Assembly (NCBI GenBank): GCA_963733505.1
Contig: CAVTDW010000004.1
Coordinates: 124,001-188,000 of the forward strand
Source of the DNA: JALYXV01 sp963733505
GTDB taxonomy: Bacteria; Actinomycetota; Acidimicrobiia; Acidimicrobiales; Palsa-688
Direction of reading: 5' to 3'
Length of the DNA stretch: 64,000 bases
Shown here: piece by piece, positions 43,135 through 51,245 of the stretch
Position numbering within the stretch: position 1 is the first letter of the stretch
Layout: the number at the start of each line of letters is the position of its first letter
Notes under the pieces: model-generated
Seen by the model: the letters and a program-made list of their open reading frames with translations, nothing else
Database searches by the model: none
Told to the model about the DNA's origin: nothing
Program-made: the position numbers and the translations under genes

Positions 43135-44516
43135 CCGCTCCGAACCGCCGCGCCACCCGCGCCGACAGCCGCCGCGCCGGCCGCTGCCGCTGCGCCGCCA
43201 ACCGCTGCCGCGCCCGCCCCCGTCGTAGCTACGGCGCCCGCCTCGCGAATCGGCGCCGGCCCTCCAAGTCCAGTCGGCGAGGCCGGGGGAGAATCGAACG
43301 GTCCGCCAGCGACCACCCCCGCCCCGGTCGACTGCGCTCCCGTCGACGGCGCTCCCGTCGGGGACGGAGCCGACCCGGTGGACGAGGTGCCCCCAGGCGT
43401 CCTGACAACCACCGGTGGCTCGCCTTGCGCCGGTGGCAAAGGATCAGTGACCCCGAGCAGGCGTCCGGCGGCGAGGGCGGCGCCCTCCGCCACGGCATGC
43501 TTGGGATGCACATCAATCGCCACCGGACGACCCAACTCCGCCGCCACCAACTGCCCCACCAACGGAATCCGAGAACTCCCCCCCACCAACAACACCGCCG
43601 CCAACTCCCCCGCCGACACCCCCGCCGCCACCAACGCCCGCCCCAACACCGCCGTCGTCTCCGCCAACGGCGGACGAATCATCGACTCGAACTCCGAACG
43701 AGTCAAACGAATCTCAGTCTGCACCGACGGCAACAACACCGGAATCGACACCTCAGTATCAGCCGACAACGCCTCCTTCGCCGCCACACAATCAGCCCGC
43801 AACCGGGCCAACGCCGCCACCACCACCGGATCCGACACATCCAACCCACTCACCGCCGCCCCCAAAAACCCCAACACATGACCCACCACCGCCTCATCAA
43901 AATCAATCCCCCCCAACCGCTCAATCCCCTCCGGCACCCCCAACAACTCAAACCCCACCGCCGACTTACGCAACACCGCCGCATCAAACGTGCCGCCCCC
44001 CAAGTCATACACCGCCACCACCGCCCCCACCTCCACCCGCTCCGACGACGCATAAAACACCGCCGCCGCCTCCGGCTCCGACAACACCACCACCTCCCCC
44101 AACCCCGCCGACCGCAACGCCTGACCCAACAAATCCGCCTTATACCGCCCCCAATTGGCGGGACACGTCACCGCCACCGCCTCCGCCGCACCCCCCTCCC
44201 GCTCCGCCACCACCGCCACCAACCACCGCACCAACACCGACGTCAACCCATCGGCCGAAAACGGCGACCCCCCCAACAACACCGGCGTCGGATCCCCAAA
44301 CCGACGCTTAAACCCCCGGGCCAACCGCCCCGGCTCCCCCACCCCCCGCCGCGCCGCCGCCTCCCCCACCACAAACGACCCGTCCTCCCGCAAAAACAAC
44401 AACGACGGCACCACCGCCGCCTGATTCCCCAACCCCACAATCTCCACCCGACCGCCCCGACACACCCCCGCCGCCGAAAACGTCGTCCCCACATCCAACC
44501 CCAACCAATACCCCAT
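43095..44516 (-). CDS. Hsp70/DnaK-type nucleotide-binding domain protein
   Basis: About 390 residues of actin-like ATPase: phosphate-1 G-L-D-V-G-T-T-F-S, phosphate-2 V-Y-D-L-G-G-G-T-F-D, adenosine motif L-V-G-G-S-S-R-I-P. The Hsp70 substrate-binding domain is absent; instead a Pro/Gly/Ala/Thr linker leads, after likely frameshifts, to a TM helix and beta-propeller (41902-43134). Starts at ATG 44516; the frame runs to 44672. Codon use is odd: the coding strand from about 43500 to 44516 favours GGG, GTG, TTG and T-ending codons, so the plus strand is visibly G-poor, unlike its neighbours. That suggests recent transfer or special constraint. Probably a membrane-linked sensor or chaperone, by inference. 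Confidence 0.8.
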   Translation of the reverse strand: MGYWLGLDVGTTFSAAGVCRGGRVEIVGLGNQAAVVPSLLFLREDGSFVVGEAAARRGVGEPGRLARGFKRRFGDPTPVLLGGSPFSADGLTSVLVRWLVAVVAEREGGAAEAVAVTCPANWGRYKADLLGQALRSAGLGEVVVLSEPEAAAVFYASSERVEVGAVVAVYDLGGGTFDAAVLRKSAVGFELLGVPEGIERLGGIDFDEAVVGHVLGFLGAAVSGLDVSDPVVVAALARLRADCVAAKEALSADTEVSIPVLLPSVQTEIRLTRSEFESMIRPPLAETTAVLGRALVAAGVSAGELAAVLLVGGSSRIPLVGQLVAAELGRPVAIDVHPKHAVAEGAALAAGRLLGVTDPLPPAQGEPPVVVRTPGGTSSTGSAPSPTGAPSTGAQSTGAGVVAGGPFDSPPASPTGLGGPAPIREAGAVATTGAGAAAVGGAAAAAGAAAVGAGGAAVRSGWRGGWRSGCRPN

Positions 44517-44653
44517 CACCGGGAGCGTACAAGGCGTCACCCGGACGGAGAGGCCCTGTATCAGCCGTACTGCGGAAGCCCGCTTTATTGTCTCCGTGAC
44601 CTGGCAGACTGTCCCACGCCCGAACGGTGAAGAGGATGAAAAGGAGACCTTCC

Positions 44654-45103
44654 ATGGCGCCAGCGGACGCATTTGCTGCGGACAACCTCAAGAAGTTCGC
44701 CATCGCTTGGTACAACGGCCTCGACATCCATGCGCCCGGCGCGGACCTCCACCGCTTCCTTGCCAGCGACGGTCTGGAGATGGCGTTCCCGGAGAAGACG
44801 ATGCGCTCCTACGACGACTTCGACGAGTGGCTCGACGCCATCTATCGCACCTTCTTCGACGAGAACCACAACGTTCACTCCGTCGAGGTCACCTCCCAGG
44901 CCGACACCACGGCCGATCTCAACGTGGTCGTGGCCTGGCAGGCGTCGTGGTTCACGCCGCCCGATGCCAAGTCGAAGCGCACCTCGATGAACGCCATCCA
45001 GCGGTGGACGGTGCAGACAAGCGACAAGAACAGCTACGGCCTGGAGATCCTCAAGTACGCCGTCGACCGTTTCGACTACGCGCCGGGCTGGGCCGAGCTC
45101 TAG
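44654..45103 (+). CDS. SnoaL/NTF2-like protein
   Basis: A 149-residue NTF2-like protein: helical N-terminus (F-A-I-A-W-Y-N-G-L-D near 15-24), F-L-A-S-D-G-L-E-M-A-F-P, then the strands H-S-V-E-V-T and V-V-A-W-Q-A-S-W-F and the ending L-K-Y-A-V-D-R-F. ATG 44654 chosen with GGAGA upstream; the ATG at 44627 is in frame. Resembles the protein at 32961 in layout (aromatic core, W-F near the third strand). Function unknown. It stands alone, with 130 bp before the redox module. Confidence 0.65.
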   Translation: MAPADAFAADNLKKFAIAWYNGLDIHAPGADLHRFLASDGLEMAFPEKTMRSYDDFDEWLDAIYRTFFDENHNVHSVEVTSQADTTADLNVVVAWQASWFTPPDAKSKRTSMNAIQRWTVQTSDKNSYGLEILKYAVDRFDYAPGWAEL

Positions 45104-45183
45104 AACGCCTGCGCAAGAGGAGCTCCGCCGACCCACAGCAAGAGGCAGCTCCGGCCGCCGCTTCCTGGCAGTCACGGCGGATT

Positions 45184-45210
45184 CCGAGGCTGTCCTAAGC
45201 ATGCTCTGAG
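45184..45210 (+). promoter_or_regulatory. predicted response-regulator site 1 (11-bp direct repeats)
   Basis: CCGAG-N6-CTAAG-N6-CTGAG. The last repeat ends 23 nt before the ATG of the ferric-reductase-like gene. Same layout as four other promoters in the module; typical of OmpR/PhoB-family tandem binding. Confidence 0.55.
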
Positions 45211-45233
45211 GATCTGGCACCAGTATCGACCAC

Positions 45234-45887
45234 ATGTCCGGAACCCTGCCCTGGTATGTCGCCCGGGCGTCGGGCCTGGTGGCGTGGGCTCTGCTGGCAG
45301 CGTCGGTCATTTGGGGCCTGCTCATGACGTCGAAGGCCGTACGCCGCCTCGCCCGCACGTCCTGGTTGCTGGACCTCCACCGGTGGCTGGCGGGACTGGC
45401 GCTGGTGTTCACCGGCGTCCACGTCCTCGCCATCCTGAGTGATACCTACGTCCATTTCGGCCTGGCGTCGGTTCTCGTCCCGTTCGCCTCGCACTGGCAC
45501 CCGATGACGGTCGCGTACGGAATCGCATCGCTTTACCTGCTCGTTGCGATCGAGGTGACGTCGCTCCTGCGCCGCCGGCTCAACCGAAGGCTGTGGCGTG
45601 CCGTCCATTTCCTGAGCTTCCCGCTCTTCGTGTCGAGCACTGTCCACGGACTTTCCGCAGGTACCGATCGGGGTTCCACCATGGTCGTCATCACCGCCGT
45701 GCTGGTCATCGTCGCGGTCACCGCCCTCACGGCGATCCGCGTCGCCGGCGCCACCCGCCCACCAGTACCGACCCGCCTACCAGAGCGCGACCGCCCACCA
45801 GAACCCACCCGCCGACCGGGCCCAGCCCTCCGACCGGAGTCAGCCCCCCGGCAACCGCAGGGCGTGGGCGCCTACCGTCTCCGATGA
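45234..45887 (+). CDS. ferric-reductase-like transmembrane haem protein
   Basis: A 217-residue membrane protein with about six helices to about 165 and a Pro/Arg-rich cytoplasmic tail. Possible haem ligands: His in D-L-H-R-W, G-V-H-V-L, A-V-H-F-L and T-V-H-G-L, arranged as in ferric-reductase/cytochrome-b-like domains. It should move electrons across the membrane, with the NuoF-like/ferredoxin pair and ApbE of the same module as likely company. The regulator gene starts inside its stop (ATGA). Predicted promoter site 1 lies 23 nt upstream, leaving almost no leader. Confidence 0.78.
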   Translation: MSGTLPWYVARASGLVAWALLAASVIWGLLMTSKAVRRLARTSWLLDLHRWLAGLALVFTGVHVLAILSDTYVHFGLASVLVPFASHWHPMTVAYGIASLYLLVAIEVTSLLRRRLNRRLWRAVHFLSFPLFVSSTVHGLSAGTDRGSTMVVITAVLVIVAVTALTAIRVAGATRPPVPTRLPERDRPPEPTRRPGPALRPESAPRQPQGVGAYRLR

Positions 45888-46630
45888 TGAACGGGCAGAG
45901 CAACCAGAACCGCATCCCCAGAGTGCTCGTGGTCGATGACGAGGAGCACATCACCGAACTGGTCGGGATGGGCCTCGGCTACAACGGCTTCGAAGTCGAG
46001 CGAGTCGGCAGCGGCCGGGCAGCCCTCGATGCGGTGGAGCGTCGGAAGCCCGACCTCATCGTGCTCGACGTGATGCTGCCCGACCTCGACGGCTTCGAAG
46101 TGGCCCGCCGCCTCCGCCAGAGCGAAGGGGCGGGCACCCGCATCCCCGTCATCTTCCTCACCGCTCGCGACACCACCGCCGACAAGGTCCAGGGGCTGCG
46201 CATCGGCAGCGACGACTACGTCACCAAGCCGTTCAGCATCGAGGAGCTGATCGAACGGGTCAAAGCGGTACTGCGCCGCGCCGGCGGGACCGGCCCGGGC
46301 GAGAGCCGCCTCAGCTACGCCGACCTCGAACTCGACGAAGACACCCGCGACGTCTGGCGCGACGGCCGGCTGATCGAGCTGACGCCAACCGAGTACAAGC
46401 TGCTGCACTACCTGATGTCCAACGCCCGCCGGGTGCTCACCCGGGACCAAATCCTGGAGCACGTGTGGGACTACACCTTCGCCGGTAACGCCAGCGTGCT
46501 CGAGACCTACATCAGCTACCTGCGCCACAAGGTCGACGAAACCGGCCTGCCCCTTATCCACACCGTCCGCGGCGTCGGCTACACCCTGCGCCTGCCGCCT
46601 GAGTCTGAGGGAACTCCCAGGCAGCCCTGA
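45884..46630 (+). CDS. OmpR/PhoB-family response regulator
   Basis: A 248-residue two-component regulator. Receiver domain (about 12-130): acidic pair Asp18/Asp19, phosphoacceptor Asp62 in L-I-V-L-D-V-M-L-P-D, Thr93 and Lys115 in Y-V-T-K-P-F. The winged-helix DNA-binding domain (about 145-240) has E-L-T-P-T-E-Y-K-L-L and V-R-G-V-G-Y-T-L-R. ATG 45884 overlaps the upstream stop; a second ATG follows at once. The cognate kinase is probably at 51246, separated by four envelope genes. It is my candidate for binding the 11-bp CTGAG-type repeats at five promoters here; inferred, as OmpR-family regulators bind such direct repeats. Confidence 0.92.
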   Translation: MMNGQSNQNRIPRVLVVDDEEHITELVGMGLGYNGFEVERVGSGRAALDAVERRKPDLIVLDVMLPDLDGFEVARRLRQSEGAGTRIPVIFLTARDTTADKVQGLRIGSDDYVTKPFSIEELIERVKAVLRRAGGTGPGESRLSYADLELDEDTRDVWRDGRLIELTPTEYKLLHYLMSNARRVLTRDQILEHVWDYTFAGNASVLETYISYLRHKVDETGLPLIHTVRGVGYTLRLPPESEGTPRQP

Positions 46631-46642
46631 GTCTTGGCCCAG
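46605..46642 (+). promoter_or_regulatory. predicted response-regulator site 2 (11-bp direct repeats)
   Basis: CTGAG-N6-CCCAG-N6-CTGAG-N6-CCCAG, four units, overlapping the regulator's stop codon. The last ends 22 nt before the GT39 start codon. Confidence 0.55.
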
Positions 46643-46664
46643 CCGGGGCCCCGAGAGTGGGGCC

Positions 46665-48380
46665 ATGACTGCGACCCTCGAACGAGACCCCCACCGGCCG
46701 GCGGCCGACGAGCGCCCGCCCGCAGCAGAGGGTCCGGCCCGGCCAAGTCGCCGAGGGTGGAAAAGGCCGACCCGGGGACAGGTGATCGTTTCTGCGATCG
46801 GGATTCTCGCTGCGGTGCTGTACACGTGGGGTCTCTCCCGCACCGGCATGGGAAACTCCTACTACGCCGCCGCGGTCCGCAGCGGAGCCAAGAGCTGGAA
46901 GGCATTCTTCTTCGGGTCGATCGACCCGGGCTCGTTCATCACCGTCGACAAACCCCCCGCCGCCCTCTGGGTGATGAGCCTTTCGGCGCGCATCTTCGGG
47001 TTCAGCTCGTGGTCGATGCTGTTGCCCGAGGCAGCCGCCGGCGTGGGCTCGGTTCTCATCCTGCACCGCCTGGTCCGCAAATGGGCCGGCGCCCTCTCGG
47101 CCCATCTGGCTGCGCTGGCCTTCGCCCTTACCCCGGTAGCGGTGGTGATGTTCCGCTACAACAACCCCGACGCCTTCCTCACCTTGTTGTGCCTCGGGGC
47201 GGCGTGGGCACTGTGGTCGGCGCTGGAAACGGGTCGGACCCGGTCGCTCCTCCTCGCCGGCGCCTTGTTGGGCCTGGCATTCGACACCAAGATGCTGCAG
47301 GCATTCCTCGTCCTGCCCGCCATGGCGCTGGTGTACCTGGTCGCGGGACCGCCGAAGTTGGGCAAGCGCCTGATCCAGCTGGCCGGCGCGGGCGTGGCCA
47401 TGATCGTCGGCGGCGGCTGGTGGGTGCTCGCGGTGGTGCTGTGGCCGACGGCGTCTCGCCCCTACATCGGCAGCACGTCGAACAACTCGATCCTCTCGCT
47501 GATCTTCGGCTACAACGGCCTCTCCCGCATCTTCGGCACCTCCGGACCCGGACCGGGGGGCGGCGGCGGTGGTGCTGGCGGGGCGGGCTTCGGCGGTACC
47601 GCGGGCCTGTGGCGGCTGTTCAACGCTGAGAACGGCGCCGAGGTGGCCTGGCTGCTCCCCCTCGCGGCGGCGGGACTGCTGGCGGGGCTCTGGCTCACCC
47701 GCCGGGGCCGGCGAAGCGACCGGGGTCGCGCCGGCTGGATCCTGTGGGGCGGGTGGGCGTTGGTATGTGCCGCCGTGTTCAGCCTGTCCAAGGGCATCTT
47801 TCACCCCTACTACGCCGTCCAGCTGGCACCCGCCGTGGCTGCCCTGGCGGGTGCCGGAAGCGTGGCACTGTGGCACCTCGGGCGGCGCAACCGGGCGGTC
47901 GGCTGGGTGCTCCCGGCGACCGTCATCGCCACGGCCGCGGTGGCCGTGGAGATCCTGGCTCGCACGCCCAGCTATGACCCGTGGCTGCGCTCCGCCATCG
48001 CCGCCGGCGCGGCCCTGGCTGCCGCCGGTCTGCTGGCGGCCACCTACCTGCGCCAGTGGCGGATCATGACCTTCGCCGCCGCCCTGGCCGCCACTTCCCT
48101 CCTGGCGGCTCCCGCCGCCTACGCCCTCACGACCGCCACCAGTGCGGCCAGCGGGCCGACGCCAGCCGCCGGGCCGGCGAGCCGCAGCGGCGGCCCGCCC
48201 GGCGGCGGTCGGCGGCTTCGGTGGCTCGGCCAAGGCGAGTGCGGGCCTGATCAGCTACCTGGAAGCCCATCGCGGCAACGCCGAATACCTGGTAGCCGCC
48301 TTCGGCTCACAGGCGTCGGCCCCCATCATCATCGCCAGTGGCCAGCCGGTCATCACCATCGGCGGGTTCAACGGAGGTGA
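46665..48380 (+). CDS. GT39/ArnT-like polyprenyl-phosphate glycosyltransferase (YkcA/B type), frameshifted near its 3' end
   Basis: GT-C membrane glycosyltransferase that should transfer a sugar from a polyprenyl-phosphate donor to an envelope acceptor. Seen: a Pro/Arg-rich cytoplasmic N-terminus, TM1 near 41-58, the catalytic-loop Asp region S-I-D-P-G-S-F-I-T-V-D-K-P-P near 85-98, about eleven helices to about 490, and a Gly-rich extracellular loop. From about codon 510 the frame becomes Arg/Pro/His-rich and is wrong; the true C-terminus continues in the two other frames (see 48196-48586). A paralogue lies at 57650-59682. Controlled from predicted site 2. Confidence 0.85.
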   Translation: MTATLERDPHRPAADERPPAAEGPARPSRRGWKRPTRGQVIVSAIGILAAVLYTWGLSRTGMGNSYYAAAVRSGAKSWKAFFFGSIDPGSFITVDKPPAALWVMSLSARIFGFSSWSMLLPEAAAGVGSVLILHRLVRKWAGALSAHLAALAFALTPVAVVMFRYNNPDAFLTLLCLGAAWALWSALETGRTRSLLLAGALLGLAFDTKMLQAFLVLPAMALVYLVAGPPKLGKRLIQLAGAGVAMIVGGGWWVLAVVLWPTASRPYIGSTSNNSILSLIFGYNGLSRIFGTSGPGPGGGGGGAGGAGFGGTAGLWRLFNAENGAEVAWLLPLAAAGLLAGLWLTRRGRRSDRGRAGWILWGGWALVCAAVFSLSKGIFHPYYAVQLAPAVAALAGAGSVALWHLGRRNRAVGWVLPATVIATAAVAVEILARTPSYDPWLRSAIAAGAALAAAGLLAATYLRQWRIMTFAAALAATSLLAAPAAYALTTATSAASGPTPAAGPASRSGGPPGGGRRLRWLGQGECGPDQLPGSPSRQRRIPGSRLRLTGVGPHHHRQWPAGHHHRRVQRR

Positions 48381-48586
48381 TCCCGCCCCTACCCTCGCCC
48401 AGTTCGAGCAACTGGTCGCACCAGGGCAAGGTCCATTTCATTCTGATCTCGGGAGGCGGCGGCGGCCCCGGTCGCGGCGGCGCCAGCTCCGCCATCACGC
48501 AATGGGCAACCACCCACGCAACGCCAGTCCCGGCGACCAGCTACGGCAACGACGCCAGCGCCGGAACCCTCTACCAACTGTCCTAG
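48196..48586 (+). pseudogene. C-terminal extracellular domain of the GT39 protein, in two shifted frames
   Basis: Between about 48205 and 48420 one frame encodes G-G-F-G-G-S-A-K-A-S-A-G-L-I and ends P-T-L-A-Q-F-E-Q-L-V-A. After one more extra base at about 48421 the next frame continues Q-G-K-V-H-F-I-L-I-S-G-G-G-G to the stop at 48586 (T-L-Y-Q-L-S). Both pieces align with the intact paralogue's C-terminus (P-T-L-A-E-F-Q-H-D-V-A-A-G-R-I-H-Y-F-I-G-G-G). So the gene spans 46665-48586 with two single-base insertions, probably sequencing errors, not true decay. Confidence 0.75.
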
Positions 48587-48606
48587 ATCACAAGGAGCAG
48601 GTCGAC

Positions 48607-49473
48607 ATGGAAAACGAGTCACCCGTCGCGGTCTACCCCCTCGACGGGGAAGCCGAGGCCAACCAGGCGTTCGGCACCGAGGCCACAACCGGGTCCTACC
48701 TCCCGCCCACCACGGCGCCGGCGCAGGCCGCGCCGCGCCAGCCACTCAAGACCTGGCTGGCCGGCGGCCTCGCCGCCGCCGTGTTCGGGATCGGTGGCTT
48801 CTTCGGGATCCAGGCCCTTACCAACCACTCGCACAGCACCACCACGGCCAACGGGGTGGCCGGGTTTCCCGGCGGCGGCGGACGCGGCGCCTTCCCCGAT
48901 GGCAGAGGCGGCACCCAGGGAACGATCAAGGACATCAGCGGATCGACCCTCACGTTGACGACTCGTGACGGATCCACATTGACGGTGACCACCTCGGCGT
49001 CCACCACGGTCACCAAGGCCGCTACCGCCTCGGCATCGGCCATCAAGGCCGGCGACCATGTCGTCGTCCAGACGGCCCAGGCAGCCCAGACTCCGTCCTC
49101 GGGGAGTGTCACCGCCGACCGAATCATCGACTCCGGTGCCACCGCGGCCGACGCCCCGGGCGGGCCCCCCGGCGGTGGCGCCCCCATCACAGGCACCGTC
49201 GCGTCGGTCGGCAACGGCACGTTCACGGTCACCGAAACCGGCGGCACGACCGTCACCGTCAAGACCACTGCAACCACGATCGTCACCGTCGTCCAGCCCA
49301 GCTCCTTCGCCGCCCTCGAGGTCGGCGACTCCGTCGGGGTCAGTGGCACCACGACCAACGGCACCGTCGCCGCCACCTCGATCCAGTCGGGCAGCGCCGA
49401 CTTCGGCCCCGGCGGACCCCGCGGCGGCTTTCCTCCGGGCGGCGGCTTCGGCAGCGCTCCGCCCACCGCATGA
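48607..49473 (+). CDS. membrane-anchored DUF5666-type protein
   Basis: A 288-residue protein: cytoplasmic N-terminus, one TM helix at about 50-72, a Gly-rich stretch, then two beta modules of DUF5666 type (G-T-I-K-D-I-S-G-S-T-L-T-L-T-T near 102-116; G-T-V-A-S-V-G-N-G-T-F-T-V near 199-211), and a Gly/Pro-rich end. ATG 48607 has AAGGAG nine bases upstream; the frame is open much further up, but that belongs to the shifted GT39 gene. The next gene starts inside its stop (ATGA). Periplasmic function unknown. Confidence 0.75.
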   Translation: MENESPVAVYPLDGEAEANQAFGTEATTGSYLPPTTAPAQAAPRQPLKTWLAGGLAAAVFGIGGFFGIQALTNHSHSTTTANGVAGFPGGGGRGAFPDGRGGTQGTIKDISGSTLTLTTRDGSTLTVTTSASTTVTKAATASASAIKAGDHVVVQTAQAAQTPSSGSVTADRIIDSGATAADAPGGPPGGGAPITGTVASVGNGTFTVTETGGTTVTVKTTATTIVTVVQPSSFAALEVGDSVGVSGTTTNGTVAATSIQSGSADFGPGGPRGGFPPGGGFGSAPPTA

Positions 49474-50741
49474 CAAGCACCGCTCGGAGCGAACTCCCAG
49501 CAATGGCGGAGGTGGCGCTGAGCCCGCCGCCGGACCATGGGACCATGACCAGCGCCCCCGCCCTCTTGAGCATGGAAGGCAGCACCGGCGGGCGGATCGC
49601 CGATGTGGAGATCGTCATCCCGGTCTACAACGAGGAGGCGGCCCTCGAAGCGTCGATCCACCGCTTGCACGGGTACTTGAGCGAGCACTTCCCGCTCACG
49701 TGGGTCGTCACGATCGCTGACAACGCCAGCCACGACCGCACCTGGGGCGTCGCCTGCCGTCTGGCCGGCGAGTTGGCCGGCGTGCGGGCCGTGCACCTGC
49801 TCGAAAAGGGGCGGGGGCGGGCGCTGCGGGCCACCTGGATGGCGAGCGAGGCGCGTGTCGTGGCGTACATGGACGTCGACCTCTCCACCGACCTCGACGC
49901 CCTGCTGCCACTCGTCGCCCCCCTCCTGTCGGGCCATTCCGACGTGGCGATCGGGACCCGCCTCGCGCCAGGCTCGCGCGTGGTACGCGGCGCCCAGCGG
50001 GAGATCATCTCGCGCAGCTACAACCTGATCCTGCGGACCCTGCTGGGCAACGGATTCTCCGACGCCCAGTGTGGATTCAAGGCCCTGCGAGCCGACGTCG
50101 CCCGAGCCTTGGTCCCCCTCGTCGACGACGAAAGCTGGTTCTTCGACACCGAGCTGCTCGTGCTGGCCGAGCACAACGGGCTGCGCATCCACGAGGTCCC
50201 GGTCGACTGGGAGGACGATCCCGACTCCCGCGTCGATATCGCCAGCACGGCGATGGAGGACCTGCGGGGCATCGGCCGCATGCTGCGACGCTTCGCGGCC
50301 GGCGACGGCAACCTCCCCGCCGGCGCCCTCCCCGCCGGCCACCCGGTCGAGCCGGCGCTGGCGGGCCAAGTGCTGCGCTTCGCCGGCGTGGGGCTGGCCA
50401 GCACCGCCCTCTTCGCCCTCCTCTTCGGGGTCCTCGCCGGCCCCTTCGGGCTCGACCCGGTGGCCGCCGACGTGGTCGCGCTTGCGGCCTCGGCCGTCGC
50501 CAACACGGCGGCCAACCGGCGCCTCACCTTCGCCCAGCGAGGCCGGTCGGGCCGGCGCCGCCACTACAGCGCCGCCCTCGTCGTGGCCCTGCTCCCCCTC
50601 GTCCTCACCGTGGGCGCCCTCGTCGTCGGCGGCTGGGCCGGCATCGACTCCCTCGGCGGCGACCTGGCCGTCCTGACGGCCGTGAACGCGGTGGCGGCCG
50701 GTGCCCGTTTCCTCCTCCTGCGGCGCTGGGTCTTCCGTTGA
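49470..50741 (+). CDS. GT2 polyprenyl-phosphate glycosyltransferase fused to a GtrA-like membrane domain
   Basis: A 423-residue protein. The N-terminal GT2 domain (about 45-275) has V-I-P-V-Y-N-E-E, the D-N-A-S-H-D-R-T motif, and D-V-D-L-S-T-D for the metal; it resembles dolichol-phosphate-mannose-synthase-like enzymes that charge polyprenyl phosphate. The C-terminal GtrA domain (about 300-423) has four helices with V-A-N-T-A-A-N-R-R-L-T-F. It would supply the lipid-linked sugar used by the GT39 enzymes. ATG 49470 overlaps the upstream stop by four bases; in-frame Met25 is an alternative start. A second GtrA gene follows in overlap. Confidence 0.88.
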   Translation: MTSTARSELPAMAEVALSPPPDHGTMTSAPALLSMEGSTGGRIADVEIVIPVYNEEAALEASIHRLHGYLSEHFPLTWVVTIADNASHDRTWGVACRLAGELAGVRAVHLLEKGRGRALRATWMASEARVVAYMDVDLSTDLDALLPLVAPLLSGHSDVAIGTRLAPGSRVVRGAQREIISRSYNLILRTLLGNGFSDAQCGFKALRADVARALVPLVDDESWFFDTELLVLAEHNGLRIHEVPVDWEDDPDSRVDIASTAMEDLRGIGRMLRRFAAGDGNLPAGALPAGHPVEPALAGQVLRFAGVGLASTALFALLFGVLAGPFGLDPVAADVVALAASAVANTAANRRLTFAQRGRSGRRRHYSAALVVALLPLVLTVGALVVGGWAGIDSLGGDLAVLTAVNAVAAGARFLLLRRWVFR

Positions 50742-51205
50742 ACCTGATAGGCCGGTTGCTGCGCTACGCCGCCGTGTCGGCGATCGCCACCTCGCTCAGC
50801 TTGACCATCCTCGGTGTGCTGGTTGCCAGCGGCACCACGACCGCCGGCTGGGCCAACATGATCGCCACCGCGGTAGGCACCATTCCTTCCTTCGAGTTGA
50901 ACCGCCGTTGGGTCTGGGGAAAATCGGGGCGTCGCTCGGTCAGGGCCGAGATCGGGCCGTTTTGCGTCCTGTCCTTCTCGGGCCTGGCGCTGTCGACTCT
51001 CGCGGTCAGCGCCGCGTCACGCTGGGCCTCGGCGAGCGGCTTGACGGTCGGGGGCCGGACGTTGGTCGCCGAGGCGGCCAACGTGGCGACATTCGGGACC
51101 CTGTGGCTGGCGCAGTACGCGCTCTTGGACCGGGTCTTGTTCCGGCCCCATGACGCCGCACCCGTCGAGCCCGAAGTCGAGGAACTGACCATGCGGGCGG
51201 CATGA
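50738..51205 (+). CDS. GtrA-family membrane protein
   Basis: A 155-residue GtrA-like protein with four TM helices (about 8-28, 35-52, 70-92, 108-130) and the family signature I-P-S-F-E-L-N-R-R-W-V-W near 48-59. GtrA proteins are proposed flippases for polyprenyl-phosphate sugars. TTG 50738 overlaps the previous stop (TTGA); no better start fits. Same operon as the GT2 enzyme and the histidine kinase. Confidence 0.8.
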   Translation: MNLIGRLLRYAAVSAIATSLSLTILGVLVASGTTTAGWANMIATAVGTIPSFELNRRWVWGKSGRRSVRAEIGPFCVLSFSGLALSTLAVSAASRWASASGLTVGGRTLVAEAANVATFGTLWLAQYALLDRVLFRPHDAAPVEPEVEELTMRAA

Positions 51206-51245
51206 ACGACACGACCGTCTCCGATTGCGTCAGGATCTGCGGACA

